Below are positions 37,603 through 49,849 of a DNA stretch of 64,000 nucleotides, piece by piece. The stretch comes from Linanthus parryae (lineage: Eukaryota > Streptophyta > Magnoliopsida > Ericales > Polemoniaceae). The stretch covers positions 5,915,501 through 5,979,500 of the forward strand of contig JALGPY010000005.1 of assembly GCA_023055425.1 (NCBI GenBank), given 5' to 3'. Numbering within the stretch: position 1 is the stretch's first letter; every line of letters begins with the position of its first letter. The translations under genes were made by a program, and so were the position numbers. A model generated the notes under the pieces. The model saw nothing but the letters and a program-made list of their open reading frames with translations, did no database searches and had not been told where the DNA came from.

Positions 37603-39330
37603 CGCGATTTCTTAACGCGTATGCGCAAGTGCACGGTCAAGTAATATAGGGGTGGTATTTCAACCCCGAGTTATCGATCCCACGAGGACATGCTTGAGAT
37701 TATTTAATTAGTTATTTAATTTAGAGTACGGTGCAGGAGGAAAGATTTTATTGATTTTTAGAATTAAAATAACAACTAAGCTAATATTTTTGTATTTTTA
37801 TTTTATATGTAATAAAAGATATGGAGAAACTAGGCAATCTCTAGATCACCCAGGGTTGTAGACGAATTCCGGTTCAACTATGTAACACGTAAATTTTATT
37901 CTTGTTCAGCCGGGTAATTACACTAACAATCTCCTATCGGTCTCATGTCATTTTACGTCTCGGTTAACTACAATCTCCTCTCGGTCTCATGTTGTCTACC
38001 GGTCCGTTCTAGCAGGTCATCTACTGGTACGATAACGGGTCCTGTCGGCCCACCGTTTCACGGAACAGCTAAATAATCCTACCGAATCTACCCACACTAG
38101 GCCAATCCTAACACTTCTCCTTTTAGGTCTCGGTGATTCGGGATTGTGTTCAAATTCTCTACACAATTAGGTTGAGTCACTGTCGTGCACTCATCTAATT
38201 AGCTAGCACGTCCGGGTAGCTACTCCATTCATACTAAAGATTAAGCATAGAACAAGAACGTGTAACTAGAACGAATATTAACTTTAAGCAATGAATTGAT
38301 TCACAAAATAAACCCTAGTTTCGTTGAATATCAAATCATATCCTAATCGTGTCAATAGACTAAGATCAACAACAAGTTCAAGAAACTAACATTCAATTGA
38401 AGAATCAAATCCAAACGCATGAAACAAAGTATGAAATCCGGAAAATAACCGTCTACATAAACCCTAGGCTCTCGTAGAGATGCCTAGCAAAGTATTTAGC
38501 TAAGAATAATCAACCAAACAAAACTTACAAGTTTCTCCATACAAATATTCAGAGAAGAAGAAGAAGAAGATGAAACCCTAGATCTTCAATGGAGGAGCCC
38601 TCCTCTTGAACCCTAGCCTCCTCTCTCCTGGTCCTTGCGTGAGTTTTTTTTTTCTCTTTTTTTCCCGTGCGTCCCCTTAATAAAAGAGCCCCGTTCTTTT
38701 ATTTTTTTTTTAAGTATTGTGATCTTGTGATCACAATTTTTGATCATAGGATCACATTGTGGTTGTAGGATCACGTTTGATCCTAGATCTGGTCTTGCAC
38801 TTGATCTTGTGATCACCTTTTTTGATCCTAGGATCACATTGTGGTCTTGTGGGTGATCTTGTGATTATAGGATCACCTTTTGTGATCCTACACTTCCAGT
38901 GAATTGCTCTCACGTATGACCACCAAATTTTCACTAAGTGTTTGGCCATTTTTCATCTAGGGGTTAAAGTGCCATTACAGAAACTTTATTAAATTGCATT
39001 TGCCTCCCCTCTTCATATATTTTCAATGTTTCTTCACGATTTCTTCTTCGTTTTAGCTCCCGATTAATCTCCCAAGCTTGTTTCTCCTCTCCGCTTCATC
39101 TCCCAAGCTCCGTTTCCTGCCAAAACAACACGAAACACAACCCGTGCGATCAAACGTGACAAAAAATACATAAAATAATGCGAGAAACGCCTGGATTAAC
39201 AATATAACGCCTAGAGCTAAGATTCTATGTTTTCTCTATATTCATAGTGTAAAATTAATATTATCAACCCGGAAAGTACGCAAAACGATATAAAACGTGC
39301 AAGAAATATAACTCTAATAGAGAGTTATCA
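37600..39330 (-). repeat. Downstream (3') LTR, 1731 bp
   Basis: On the minus strand it begins TGATAACTCTC and ends TCGCGTCA. It differs from the other LTR by few substitutions and by the length of T-runs (short here at about 38647-38667). GATCACA-type words repeat many times at 38715-38890. Confidence 0.9.
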
Positions 39331-39342
39331 AATCCCCCACAC
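39331..39342 (-). promoter_or_regulatory. Polypurine tract next to the 3' LTR
   Basis: On the minus strand GTGTGGGGGATT abuts the LTR start TGATAAC, the expected place for the plus-strand primer. Confidence 0.7.
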
Positions 39343-41147
39343 TACCTTTTTGCGCGTCCCGAGCAAAATAAACCTGACACTATGTTTTAATCCACCGAAT
39401 CGCATACAACTTTACTAGCCATGTGACAGAAACAACTCACATACACAATGCAATCTACATGACTATAGAAAATGCAAATCGATTTTACACAATGCAAAAA
39501 TTGAAACAACACACTTTTTTTTTTCCTTTTCTTAAGAGACGGGCAATCTCGCTATCACTAACCAAAATCATCAAGTTCTCACAAATCTCTTTTTCAATTC
39601 ACACAACCGAAATAAGGACTTGAAAATACAATGATCCTACGCACAAGCTCAGTAAGGGGTCCCCAAACATCCAACAAACTCAATCCAAGATCCGGGCACA
39701 TCCTTTAGCTCAGAGGGTCTAGGCACCCTTAGTCCTATAGTAGTCTTTTGTCGCCAAGTCATATGAGGTTTTCAGACCCTCTTAGCCGTTATTGCATTGA
39801 ATGCAAGTTTTCCCAGTGACGGGAGACACAACTCCGTGTAATACGGCTTGACTTTAATTTTCCTTAGACACTCTAATTGGTTTGAATCCAAATTCCCCGC
39901 GCTAACGGGGGCACATTAGGCTGTTCACCGTATCTAGTCCAAGAGAAGATTTTGATTTGTTTTGTTTTGTTTTTTTTTTTTCTTTTTCATTCTCTTTCAA
40001 TTTATTTCAGTCGTGCATTTAGAGTAACTAAGTGTGGGCTTTTTCGGTTAGCTCTTGAAACCGCCTTAAGGGATGGTGGTGTACACTCCCTAACTTCACT
40101 TAGGCTAAGCCAGCGTACCACATGGAACCAACTCTACACGAAGGTCCACCCCAGATTTACAAGAGGCCACAAGTTTCCACTCGAAAACAGACTATTCAAC
40201 TCCTTAGGACTAATCCTCCTAGCACAACAAAGGAACTAAAGGTATGCCCTCGTCTTCTTTCCAATTTTCCCGGAATACCCGGGACTTCCTTTCGTGAAAC
40301 TGGTGCCCAAGATACTAAAAATTAAGGTTTTCCCCACTACGGTGCGTCCTATTCATTGAGACTCTTTCATTGAACTCTCTCTGGTTTCAAGCTTCATCAA
40401 TTGCCCAACTCAAAATTTTTAATTTTTATGGATTTTCACTTTTCTATTTTTTTCAATTTTTCTAGACTCTATATGCTTTTGGCCAACTCGATTAACCACA
40501 AGTTTTGGGTAGGGGACTCAATAAAGTAAAAGTGAAAATAAATGCATAATAACAATCCTAACACCATACGATACTATATTAAACACTCTACACTAACTAC
40601 ACGGACTACACAATACAACACAACTACATGTAACTGGCGATGCATAACTGACATGGCTAGCAAAATATACACAAACCCCCCACACTTAAGCGTTTCGTTG
40701 TCCTCAACGAATTTCGAGATATACTAGGAGGTGTCCTCGCTCAAATGTGTTGCCGGTGGATCTACACAATTATGGCTCCAAACTTAGAACAGAGAGAGAG
40801 TTAGAGGTACCTGAGTGCTCGGACCTACATGGGCACCGTTTCCGCGAAACTGCAACAAGAAGGGGTCTTGTGGACCGTTGACAGTTTTCGGAAAAGTCTC
40901 ACCTCGCGTCCGGATTCCGATGCGCCTACTAAAAATTCCATCGCACGCATCAAGAAGGGGAATCCGTAGCGTCTTCTGTACCTATGTTCCTGTACACTAA
41001 TTGAAAGTATTAAAGCAACTCTCTCTCACCCCTCAAAATCATATGGAGAACTAAAAGAAAGAACATAAATAAATAGCATCCTACTCTACATTGGGTTGCC
41101 TCCCAAGCAGCGCTTGTATTTAAGGTCGACAGCCCGACCCGGTTACC
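39343..41147 (-). other. Noncoding interior of the LARD-like element
   Basis: About 1.8 kb with no convincing frame on either strand. Stretches are pyrimidine-rich on the plus strand. It lies where a full element would carry pol genes, and may serve in packaging or dimerisation; that is inference. Confidence 0.5.
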
Positions 41148-42296
41148 TCAACCGACAAGGATAGTGGAGGCTATTTTATCCCTCCACTTCTTCTTCTTCC
41201 ACCATCTCTTCTCAAGAACTTCACGTGCACCCCTGTGCTCTGAAGAAGGTGGAAAATTGTGGAAGCTGACTCCTTTCATTTTGCAATTGATCTTCTTGAG
41301 AAACTTCCACCAAGTACCACTGGGCTCAAATGAATATCTGGCCATAAAATCATCCCAGTAATACCTCATCTGTGCTAGATGCTCTTCAAATGACCCATGC
41401 AATTCATCCACACCCCCACACTTGCTGACTTCCAACTCTTTGACTATGGCATATGGATGATAAATAGAATCGCCCATAGAACAAGATATTGGAAGTTGCT
41501 CATCACGTTCTTCCCCATAAGAATCTCCATACAATAAATTTTCCAGCTCGTCGAAGACTTCCGTGACATAAAATTTTGAGAAATCATCATTAATCAGAGT
41601 TGGGGCTTTTACCTCAATATTACTGAACACAAGTGTTTCACCAGCTTCATCGTCGACACACCACAGGCTTCCAATTTCGGTGTCTTCCGAATCATGCCAA
41701 GGATGTGAGGGCGTCTGCGGTCTTGGCTCGCAATACTGCAGATCTTCCCATCTTCGGCACACCGGTCCACCCCAGTCTGAATCAGAGTCTGAGTCCGCAT
41801 AAGTTGCGGTGTCCACGAATGGTTCCTGGACACTACAGTCTTCATTCGGCTCAGGTATATCTTCTTCCACTTGTGGTGGGGATGATGAAGATTCAATGTG
41901 AGGCTCACTGTCATGTGGCAAGGGCTCCTCTTGTGGCTTCTTAATACTAGATTCCCCTCCTGTTGGCAGTTTTTCTATTCGTTTCTTTATCCTCTCCAAC
42001 ATCTCCCTCACGTATTCTCTACCTGTGGCTGAATCCTCTTGTGGTAATTGTGCATCTATGGACAAAAATTTGGCGCACACTTCGATGTCATTCATAATAC
42101 TACGTCGTTCTGCCATGTCCGCTGATGAGTCTTCCTGGTGCTGATGAAGCTGGGGTTCATGAACTCGACATGAGTCTCTACGGTCGTGCCAAATTCCGCA
42201 TACGTAGCACCAAGTTATGCATGCGTCCTCATCTTCATGGTTACCCTTGCAGTGGAAACAGTAGGGGGGACCCAAATAACATTCTTCGCTCCACAT
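41148..42296 (-). CDS. LARD-encoded protein with two zinc-knuckle-like motifs
   Basis: An intact 382-residue frame in the sense direction of the LTR element, starting about 150 bases after the primer site. Near the N-terminus two motifs have identical spacing, C-x2-C-x3-H-x5-C: residues C13, C16, H20, C26 and C30, C33, H37, C43. The spacing total equals that of retroviral-type zinc knuckles, though histidine is shifted by one. Next comes a long acidic, Ser/Pro/Glu-rich region (about 110-200), then a mixed region, and a basic Trp/Lys-rich end (K-R-W-W-K-K-K-K-W-R). I recognise no gag capsid, protease or integrase. It could be a diverged gag/nucleocapsid, an extra ORF, or a captured host gene. 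An open frame of this length in an element this young suggests function or recent capture. Confidence 0.65.
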   Translation of the reverse strand: MWSEECYLGPPYCFHCKGNHEDEDACITWCYVCGIWHDRRDSCRVHEPQLHQHQEDSSADMAERRSIMNDIEVCAKFLSIDAQLPQEDSATGREYVREMLERIKKRIEKLPTGGESSIKKPQEEPLPHDSEPHIESSSSPPQVEEDIPEPNEDCSVQEPFVDTATYADSDSDSDWGGPVCRRWEDLQYCEPRPQTPSHPWHDSEDTEIGSLWCVDDEAGETLVFSNIEVKAPTLINDDFSKFYVTEVFDELENLLYGDSYGEERDEQLPISCSMGDSIYHPYAIVKELEVSKCGGVDELHGSFEEHLAQMRYYWDDFMARYSFEPSGTWWKFLKKINCKMKGVSFHNFPPSSEHRGAREVLEKRWWKKKKWRDKIASTILVG

Positions 42297-42444
42297 GCTT
42301 AAATTGTCTCTTGCTTCCTTCGTTCCTGAGAAACATACTCACAAGACACCCGTGAAGCACAGAGATATAGAACAAGAAAAAATTAAAACTAAAACTAAAA
42401 TAAAATTACTCTAAACTAACTCCTAACAAAATAATCTACCGCTG

Positions 42445-42462
42445 TCCCCGGCAACGGCGCCA
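42445..42462 (-). promoter_or_regulatory. Primer binding site complementary to tRNA-Asp
   Basis: The minus strand reads TGGCGCCGTTGCCGGGGA, the complement of the 3' end of plant tRNA-Asp including CCA. It starts six bases inside the LTR boundary. This fixes the element's direction. Such sites are known in plant Ty3/gypsy elements of the Athila/Tat group. Confidence 0.85.
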
Positions 42463-42468
42463 AAAACT

Positions 42469-43514
42469 TGACGCGATTTCTTAACGCGTATGCGCAAGTG
42501 CACGGTCAAGTAATATAGGGGTGGTAATTCAACCCCGAGTTATCGATCCCACGAGGACATGCTTGAGATTATTTAATTAGTTATTTAATTTAGAGTACGG
42601 TGCAGGAGGAAAGATTTTATTGATTTTTAGAATTGAAATAACAACTAAGCTAATATTTTTGTATTTTTATTTTATATGTAATAAAAGATATGGAGAAACT
42701 AGGCAATCTCTAGATCACCCAGGGTTGTAGACGAATTCCGGTTCAACTATGTAACACGTAAATTTTATTCTAGTTCAGCCGGGTAATTGCACTGACAATC
42801 TCCTATCGGTCTCATATCATTTTACATCTCGGTTAACTACAATCTCCTCTCGGTCTCATGTTGTCTACCGGTCCGTTCTAGCAGGTCATCTACTGGTACG
42901 ATAACGGGTCCTGTCGGCCCACCGTTTCACGGAACAGCTAAATAATCCTACCGAATCTACCCACACTAGGCCAATCCTAACACTTCTCCTTTTAGGTCTC
43001 GGTGATTCGGGATTGTGTTCAAATTCTCTACACAATTAGGTTGAGTCACTGTCCTGCACTCATCTAATTAGCTAGCACGTCCGGGTAGCTACTCCATTCG
43101 TACTAAAGATTAAGCATAGAACAAGAACGTGTAACTAGAACGAATATTAACTTTAAGCAATGAATTGATTCACAAAATAAACCCTAGTTTCGTTGAATAT
43201 CAAATCATATCCTAATCGTGTCAATAGACTAAGATCAACAACAAGTTCAAGAAACTAACATTCAATTGAAGAATCAAATCCAAACGCATGAAACAAAGTA
43301 TGAAATCCGGAAAATAACCGTCTACATAAACCCTAGGCTCTCGTAGAGATGCCTAGCAAAGTATTTAGCTAAGAATAATCAACCAAACAAAACTTACAAG
43401 TTTCTCCATACAAAGATTCAGAGAAGAAGAAGAAGAAGATGAAACCCTAGATCTTCAATGGAGGAGCCCTCCTCTTGAACCCTAGCCTCCTCTCTCCTGG
43501 TCCTTGCGTGAGTT

Positions 43515-43551
<37 letters not shown>

Positions 43552-44226
43552 CTCTTTTTTTCCCGTGCGTCCCCTTAATAAAAGAGCCCCGTTCTTTTAT
43601 TTTTTTAAGTATTGTGATCTTGTGATCACAATTTTTGATCATAGGATCACATTGTGGTTGTAGGATCACGTTTGATCCTAGATCTGGTCTTGCACTTGAT
43701 CTTGTGATCACCTTTTTTGATCCTAGGATCACATTGTGGTCTTATGGGTGATCTTGTGATTGTAGGATCACCTTTTGTGATCCTACACTTCCAGTGAGTT
43801 GCTCTCACGTATGGCCACCAAATTTTCACTAAGTGTTTGGCCATTTTTCATCTAGGGGGTTAAAGTGCCATTACAGAAACTTCATTAAATTGCATTTGCC
43901 TCCCCTCTTCATATATTTTCACTGTTTCTTCACGATTTCTTTTTCGTTTTAGCTCCCGATTAATCTCCCAAGCTTGTTTCTCCTCTCCGCTTCATCTCCC
44001 AAGCTCCGTTTCCTGCCAAAACAACACGAAACACAACCCGTGCGATCAAACGTGACAAAAAATACATAAAATAATGCGAGAAACGCCTGGATTAACAATA
44101 TAACGCCTAGAGCTAAGATTCTACGTTTTCTCTCTAATCATAGTGTAAAATTAATATTACCAACCCGGAAAGTACGCAAAACGATATAAAACGTGCAAGA
44201 AATATAACTCTAATAGAGAGTTATCA
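42469..44226 (-). repeat. Upstream (5') LTR, 1758 bp
   Basis: Near-identical to 37600-39330. It has a long T-run at about 43516-43551 that the other LTR lacks. As the upstream LTR it should hold the promoter. Confidence 0.9.
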
Positions 44227-44234
44227 CTGAGATA

Positions 44235-45830
44235 TTGGACGCGGTCAGAATGCTACCATCACCGAAAGTCCCGGGTCATGACGGTTTCCTGGCAATGTTT
44301 TACCAGAAGCTATGGCTAGAAATCGGAGAAGAGGTAACTAGAACTTGTTTAAATATTTTGAATGGAGGTGGTGAAGTAACTGAATTTAATCACACTTTGA
44401 TCGCGCTTATACCCAAAGTGAAACAAGTTCGAAAAGTCGCTGATTTACGCCCAATTTCTTTATGTTCGATAACTTATAAGATAGTAACTAAAACTATGGC
44501 TAATCGTCTGAAGTTGACCATGGATAAGCTGACCTCAGAGAATCAGAGTGCATTTGTACCTGGGAGACTCATCTCAGATAAAATTTTAATGGCCCACGAA
44601 GTTATTCACTCCATGAAGACGAAAAAGGAAAAGAAGGCATAGTAGCGGTGAAACGAGATATGAGCAAAGCATACGGTCGAGTAGAATGGGATTTCCTACG
44701 TGCGGTAATGGAGCGGATCGGATTCGGATTCAAGTGGATTTATCTAGTCATGAGATGCATCTCAATTGCAACTTATAGTGTACTAATCAATGCCGAAGCA
44801 AAAGAAAAAATTGTGCCTGAGAGGGGATTGCGTCAGGGCTGTCCGTTGTCACCGTATTTGTTCCTTTTGGTCAGTGAAGCCTTGTCGCAAAGTTTAGCAA
44901 AATCGGTAGAGGAAGGATTGATTTCAGGGGCAAGGGCTTCCAGGGAAGGCCCAGTTGTTTCACACTTATTCTTCGCAGACGATAGCCTGATCTTCACAAA
45001 GGCTACTGAGGATGAATTAATTAGTTTGTTACACATTTTACAGGTTTACGAAGCAGCTTCGGGACAGTGCTTAAACGCGCAGAAGTCATCTTTGGTGCTC
45101 TCTGATAACGTTGCTCCAGAGGTCAGTAACACCTAAGCGAGTTGTGCGGCATACCAACGGCTGAAACCCATGAAAATAATTTGGGTCTTCCCACGTCATT
45201 TGGGAAGAACAAGAAGTTGCTTTTCCAAAAAATCATTGAAGCAATATGTGCGAAATTGAAAGGATGGAAGGAGAAGACTTTATCAATTGCAGCAAAAGAA
45301 ATCTTGACCAAAACAGTAGCTCAATCCATTCCCAACTATGCCATGAGTTGTTTTCTTATCCCAATTGGCACTTGCAAAGACATTGAGAAGATGATACGAC
45401 AGTTTTGGTGGGGCAAAACTACAGACAAGAGAAGAATGCACTGGATGAGAAGGCAGGATCTTAAGAAACACAAGGAGGAAGGTGGAATAGGTTTTAGAGA
45501 TTTTCAGAGTTCAATACCGCACTACTTGCAAAGCAGGCATGGCGAATTCTCAAGAGACCGGACAGCTTGTTGAGTAGAGTTCTGCGCGACAAATACTTCA
45601 AGCAAGGTGATTTTATGCACTTTATTCCAAAGAAACAAATATCCTATGGTGTCCGTAGTATTCTTGCAGGAAGGTCTTTGCTCAAGAAGGGGATCGAATG
45701 GAAGTTGGGGTCCGGGGAAAATATCAATCTTTTCAAGGATAGGTGGATTCCTCGTGATCACACATCAAAGACAATAACTCCAAGTGCGGATTATGCAAAT
45801 TCGAAGGTGTCACATTGCATAAGGTGTTGG
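44235..45830 (+). pseudogene. LINE ORF2 reverse transcriptase region
   Basis: Resumes the LINE after the LTR element. The motifs are K-V-P-G-H-D-G-F near 44265, L-I-P-K and L-R-P-I-S-L near 44410-44460, then after a stop and frameshift near 44640 D-M-S-K-A-Y, G-L-R-Q-G-C-P-L-S-P-Y and the catalytic F-A-D-D-S-L (about 44978). A thumb/connection part follows to about 45827 in two further frames, ending K-V-S. The catalytic aspartates are present but the frame is broken at least twice. Confidence 0.85.
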
Positions 45831-47643
45831 GAATTGTATTCAGAAAGCCATATTTATAGTTGAATTAGTATTCCTTAATAGATAAATGTTTGCATCTTAA
45901 TTAGTAAACACGTGAGTATGCAAATGATATTTATTATTTGCCATATAAATATGCATTATAAAGTCCAATGTTCCGTACCTAAGACAATTGGACATGCAGA
46001 CGAGTTTGGGCATGCACGAGATTGATTGTTAGTTGTTTATGGAATATGAGTAAGGGTTCACAGTCTAGATGATTTTGGACAAACTATTGGAACGACTATA
46101 GTGTAACATTATAGTGACACATCTCGGTCAAGGAAACAGTATAGTTTCAACTTGTTACACTAGCATACTTTGTGTATGTTGAACAGGACCGCCATATGAA
46201 ATATAATTATCTCGGACTGACCGTAGTGAGATAATATAATATTTTATTGTTATTGGTAATATTGAAAATTCTTAATCTATGATTGTTTATGTGGACACAA
46301 ATCTTGATAAATCATTATTTTGACATATTGACTGAGATTCAAATGCGAGTCAACAATCCTGGTATATTGGATAATGATTGTTATGATTTGGTGAAAGCTA
46401 AATGAATCATGGAATCCACGTCTCCTATGAGAATGATGTACCCTCCTGGGAGCTCACTAGGTTTTGTTATGTAAAATCTGACCAGCTGGTTATTTGTAAC
46501 CAGACATAACGAATAAGGGTTGCGCGGTTTAGATCAGTGAATACATAAGATATTGATGAGATCGAAATTTTCAGTAAGAGTAGATCAGCATTAACGGGTA
46601 TCTGTAACCTTAACGGGGGAGTTATCTGATATTAATAACAGTAGCTCATACATAATGATGAGAATAAATGTCGGAGTGCAATTATAGTTTTGTGGTGGAG
46701 TAAACTATAATTAATAATCAGTTTTGAATTTAATTCGGGTTGAATTATGAGTTCAAATATATTATTGGGAGCCGATTCATTTATTTTCTCCAGAGGTCCC
46801 CGACGTAGTCCAACATAAGTGTGATCATGTGATTCACTAGTGTTTGAGTCTCAAGTGTGTGGAATGTAAATTGAGATTATGTTTGGTATTTTATGGTTGA
46901 TGGGTATTACTATAAACCATATGATGATGACTTAATTGCAAGCTACACTAAAGTTTGTAGGGAGGGACTTGTTATGTAAAGTTTTCCTACAAGGGACTTG
47001 TGTGCAATTATGGGTATTCCTAATATTAGTGTTAGTAATATGTCTTTATAAATACTCAACCATAGTTCTTAAGTGATGATGATTTATCATACATCTTTTC
47101 CACACCAGAGAGAAAATCTCAGATGTGAATCCATGAGCTTTTCATGTTCAAATCACCATTGAACTTGAATCGAAGCTTGGATCATACGTCGGAAGGCTTC
47201 CAGACATACCATATTCTGTTTTTGGGTGTTTAGGCCTAGATAAGGATCTCGGATCCCTTTTGGTAAAACACGAAAGTTGTAGATATCGGAAAAACGAAGA
47301 GACGGGAAGAAACGGCGCGTCGATCGAATTTGTAGAACTCCAGATATCGCCGGTCAAAGTTTCTGGTCCGCAGTTGATTTTCAGCAGGACCTGAATTCGG
47401 TTTTCGGAGCATAACTGGAGCTATAGATGTCGGATGAAGACTAGTCATATATGAAAATCGCTCGACGAGACAGATGCAATGGCTCAGGTCCCGGTGTCAG
47501 ATTCAGAACAGAGCTTCGTCAGTGGCTGGTCAAAAGTCTCGGGATTCGTGTTGTCCCAGTCCGGATGGACTGTGGTAAGTTTATTCCGCAAGCTAACTTA
47601 CCACAATAATTTTTTTTGAATGCCTATGATTAATTCTCTGCAT
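45828..47643. mobile_element. Probable solo LTR inside the LINE
   Basis: Starts TGTTGGGAATTG exactly where the LINE frame is lost; LINE coding (L-I-E-F-S-L-Q-G-S-W) resumes just after about 47660. It contains a TATA-like CTTTATAAATACTC at about 47044, as expected of an LTR promoter. TGCATAA lies at both edges (about 45820 and 47638), perhaps the target duplication. No interior or second LTR is present. The exact 3' boundary is not certain. Confidence 0.55.
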
Positions 47644-47835
47644 AAATCACGTGGTTCGGGACAAATCTCATCGAATTTTCCCTACAAGGATCGTGGTATG
47701 TTGAAAGGTTACGTACTTATTTATGGGACATCGACGTACAAGTCATTGTACAAATCCCAATACAACAAACTGAAGCTAGGGACAGATTTAAATGGAGCTC
47801 TACGGAAAATGGTTGCTACACTACATCTTCGTGAT

Positions 47836-48461
47836 CATAGTTGTCAAAATCTTACGATTCACGATTCGTATCCTACGATTCAATTAGATTCACCCATGAA
47901 ACGATGCGAATCCTTTAGTGAATCTTTAATGGACAAAAAAGTTATTTGAATCCCGATTCAAGAGTCTGAATCTTACGATTCAGTTGCGATTCAGACCGAT
48001 TCTACGATTCACCTGAAGGTCAAATTGAGTTGCAGTATCAGTCTAAGAAATAATACTTCTTACATTTCTTTCGACATTTATGTCTGTTTTGCAACATGCA
48101 TTTGTTTTCAATTACTTGTGCATTTTTCTCAAGTCCAAGGCTAATAGTTTTCTAGTATTTTCAATCTCCGTAGCATCTTGTAGTTCCATGCTCCACATGC
48201 CTGTCTATATCTAGTTATTCATCTTTTAGATGTATGAAACTTCTAATCACTAGTTACGGATGCGAGTTTCCAATAGTTTGAGCTCCATTTTTTTTAAATA
48301 TGAATATTTTGTTCAATAATGCTATAGCTTTATGAAATATTTTATTATATCTACATAAAGTACTGGAAACTGAATCTTTACGACTCAAGATTCGATTCGA
48401 TTTACGATTCAATGAAGGTGAATTTCAATTCACTATCTGAATCCCGATTTGACAACTATGT
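47836..48461. mobile_element. MITE with CATAGTTGTCAAA ends inside the LINE
   Basis: Left end CATAGTTGTCAAAATC and right end GATTTGACAACTATG are inverted. Short TACGATTC-type words recur near both ends. LINE coding resumes right after it (S-G-Y-Q-L-L). Confidence 0.7.
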
Positions 48462-49420
48462 TCAGGATACCAACTACTACAACAAGAAGGTCGTCTGGAC
48501 TCAACGTCATTAAACTGCAGAAGTAAAGAATGGTTGAAGAAAATCTGGTATATGCCCGCTCCAAAGAAGATTTCCTTTCAGGTTTGGAGGATGTGGCATG
48601 AAGCACTGCCAACAGCAGCACAACTTAGGGACAAAGGCGTCGTCGTCCCCCTGGGTTGCAGCGGCTGTGGTCAAGAGATAGAAACCCAAATCACTTCTTT
48701 GGGTCATGTGATATAACGGCACGAATTTGGAACCAGGTATTGGGCAAAGATTTATTCGGGAAGAAGGGTAACGGGATCAGAGAATGGATTGAGCAATTTT
48801 TTACGAAAGAGACGACTGAGATACAAGTAATATGGGCAGCTACAGTTTGGTGCCTGTGGAAAGGACGAAATGAGGTCTCGTTCAAGGGAGGAAAATTCAA
48901 TGGGGAAGAAATTATTAAGCGCATACCATTCCATCTGAACGAGTTCAAAGTTCAAAGCAATTTAGAGGAAGATAGCAAGCAAGCTACAACCCATGGGCTG
49001 TGGGAACCCCCTCCGGACGGCTGGGTCAAAATTAACACAGACATAGCGAGTCGAGAGCAAGCTTTCATCGCAGGGTCTGGATGCGTTTTGAGAGACCCAA
49101 CTGGGCAATTTGTAGCGGGTCGTTTCGAAAGAATAGAATTTCACCAGTCGGTTCAGCTAATGGAAACAAAAGGAATCAAGAATGGGTTACTAATGGCAAA
49201 GAATGCAAGATGCAGGAGGCTGATCTTGGAATCGGATTCAAAGTTGAGTATTGAAGCAATAGAGAAATGGCGACAGTACAGACATGGCGCAGTGGAATCA
49301 AGCAGTGATCTAGCAGCAGAAATAACGGAATGTCTTCAACTTTGTGAGCAGCTAGAGGAAGTAGAATTTAGACAGTACCTCGCTATTGTAATGCTTTAGC
49401 CGATTTATTTGCTCATAGGT
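48462..49420 (+). pseudogene. LINE ORF2 C-terminus: zinc-binding region and RNase H
   Basis: 48462-48716 has K-I-W-Y-M-P-A-P-K-K-I-S-F and a C-S-G-C cluster typical of the plant LINE zinc-binding domain. A frame change leads into 48656-49399 with D-G-W-V-K-I-N-T-D, a glycine-rich segment and L-E-S-D-S, the RNase H type-1 signatures (one catalytic acid is clear in N-T-D and another in E-S-D). The frame ends early at 49399; the remaining tail continues in another frame. Confidence 0.8.
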
Positions 49421-49849
49421 CTATATCGGTTTCTCAATATAATCAATACACTCGTTTACCAGAGTGGGCAGTTGATGTACAAGAGAACGATTTGATAGGC
49501 CTTTCTGGAATGTTGAAATGTTTCCCTCCAAAAAAATAAAAAATAAAAAATAAAAAAAATAAGCCTAGTGTGTGAGATTTATGATTTAAGCGTATGGTCC
49601 CTTAGGTCTTCATATAAGTTTTCTATGTTGGTCATTATAAACTACTATCTGACGGTGGAAACGCTATAGTTGTTTCCTACTTTGTTTTGGAAACTCCTTG
49701 CGACCAAAGCAAGCAAACGTTGCCATGTTTGGGTGGGCTTAGACCCAACAGTTTTGAGCCTCTCAACTTCATAATAACTCAAAATCACCCACCTATAAAA
49801 CATATTGTAACGAGTTCTTAGAATTTCGAAAGAGAGGACAGAGGGAGGG

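Larger units (their letters stand above)
37600..44226 (-). mobile_element. Non-autonomous LTR retrotransposon (LARD-like), TSD CTGAG
   Basis: Two near-identical LTRs (37600-39330 and 42469-44226) flank a 3.1 kb interior. Target duplications CTGAG lie at 37595-37599 and 44227-44231. The element reads on the minus strand: the upstream LTR is at 42469-44226, then a primer site complementary to tRNA-Asp, then a 382-aa ORF, then about 1.8 kb of noncoding DNA, a polypurine tract and the downstream LTR. There is no protease, integrase or reverse transcriptase, so it depends on a partner, presumably a Ty3/gypsy-type element. It interrupts the LINE between its linker and reverse transcriptase. Confidence 0.9.
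34907..49557 (+). mobile_element. L1-type LINE, degenerate, with three nested insertions
   Basis: A non-LTR retrotransposon bounded by AATAAGCCTA at 34897-34906 and 49558-49567 and ending in an A-rich tail (about 49530-49557). Without its insertions it is about 5.5 kb, near full length for plant L1 elements. Order: 5' UTR, ORF1 (DUF4283-like plus CCHC knuckle), ORF2 endonuclease, reverse transcriptase, zinc-binding region, RNase H. Frameshifts and stops break both ORFs. Insertions: LTR element 37600-44226, solo-LTR-like block about 45828-47643, MITE about 47836-48461. Confidence 0.9.

Noticed and set aside
38715..38890. Clustered GATCACA-type words, CRISPR-like at first sight
   Set aside because: Irregular spacing, present in both LTRs, in a plant genome; they are part of the LTR.
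41164..41944. Plus-strand frames opposite the LARD-like protein
   Set aside because: Antisense shadows; the primer site and polypurine tract place the sense strand on minus.
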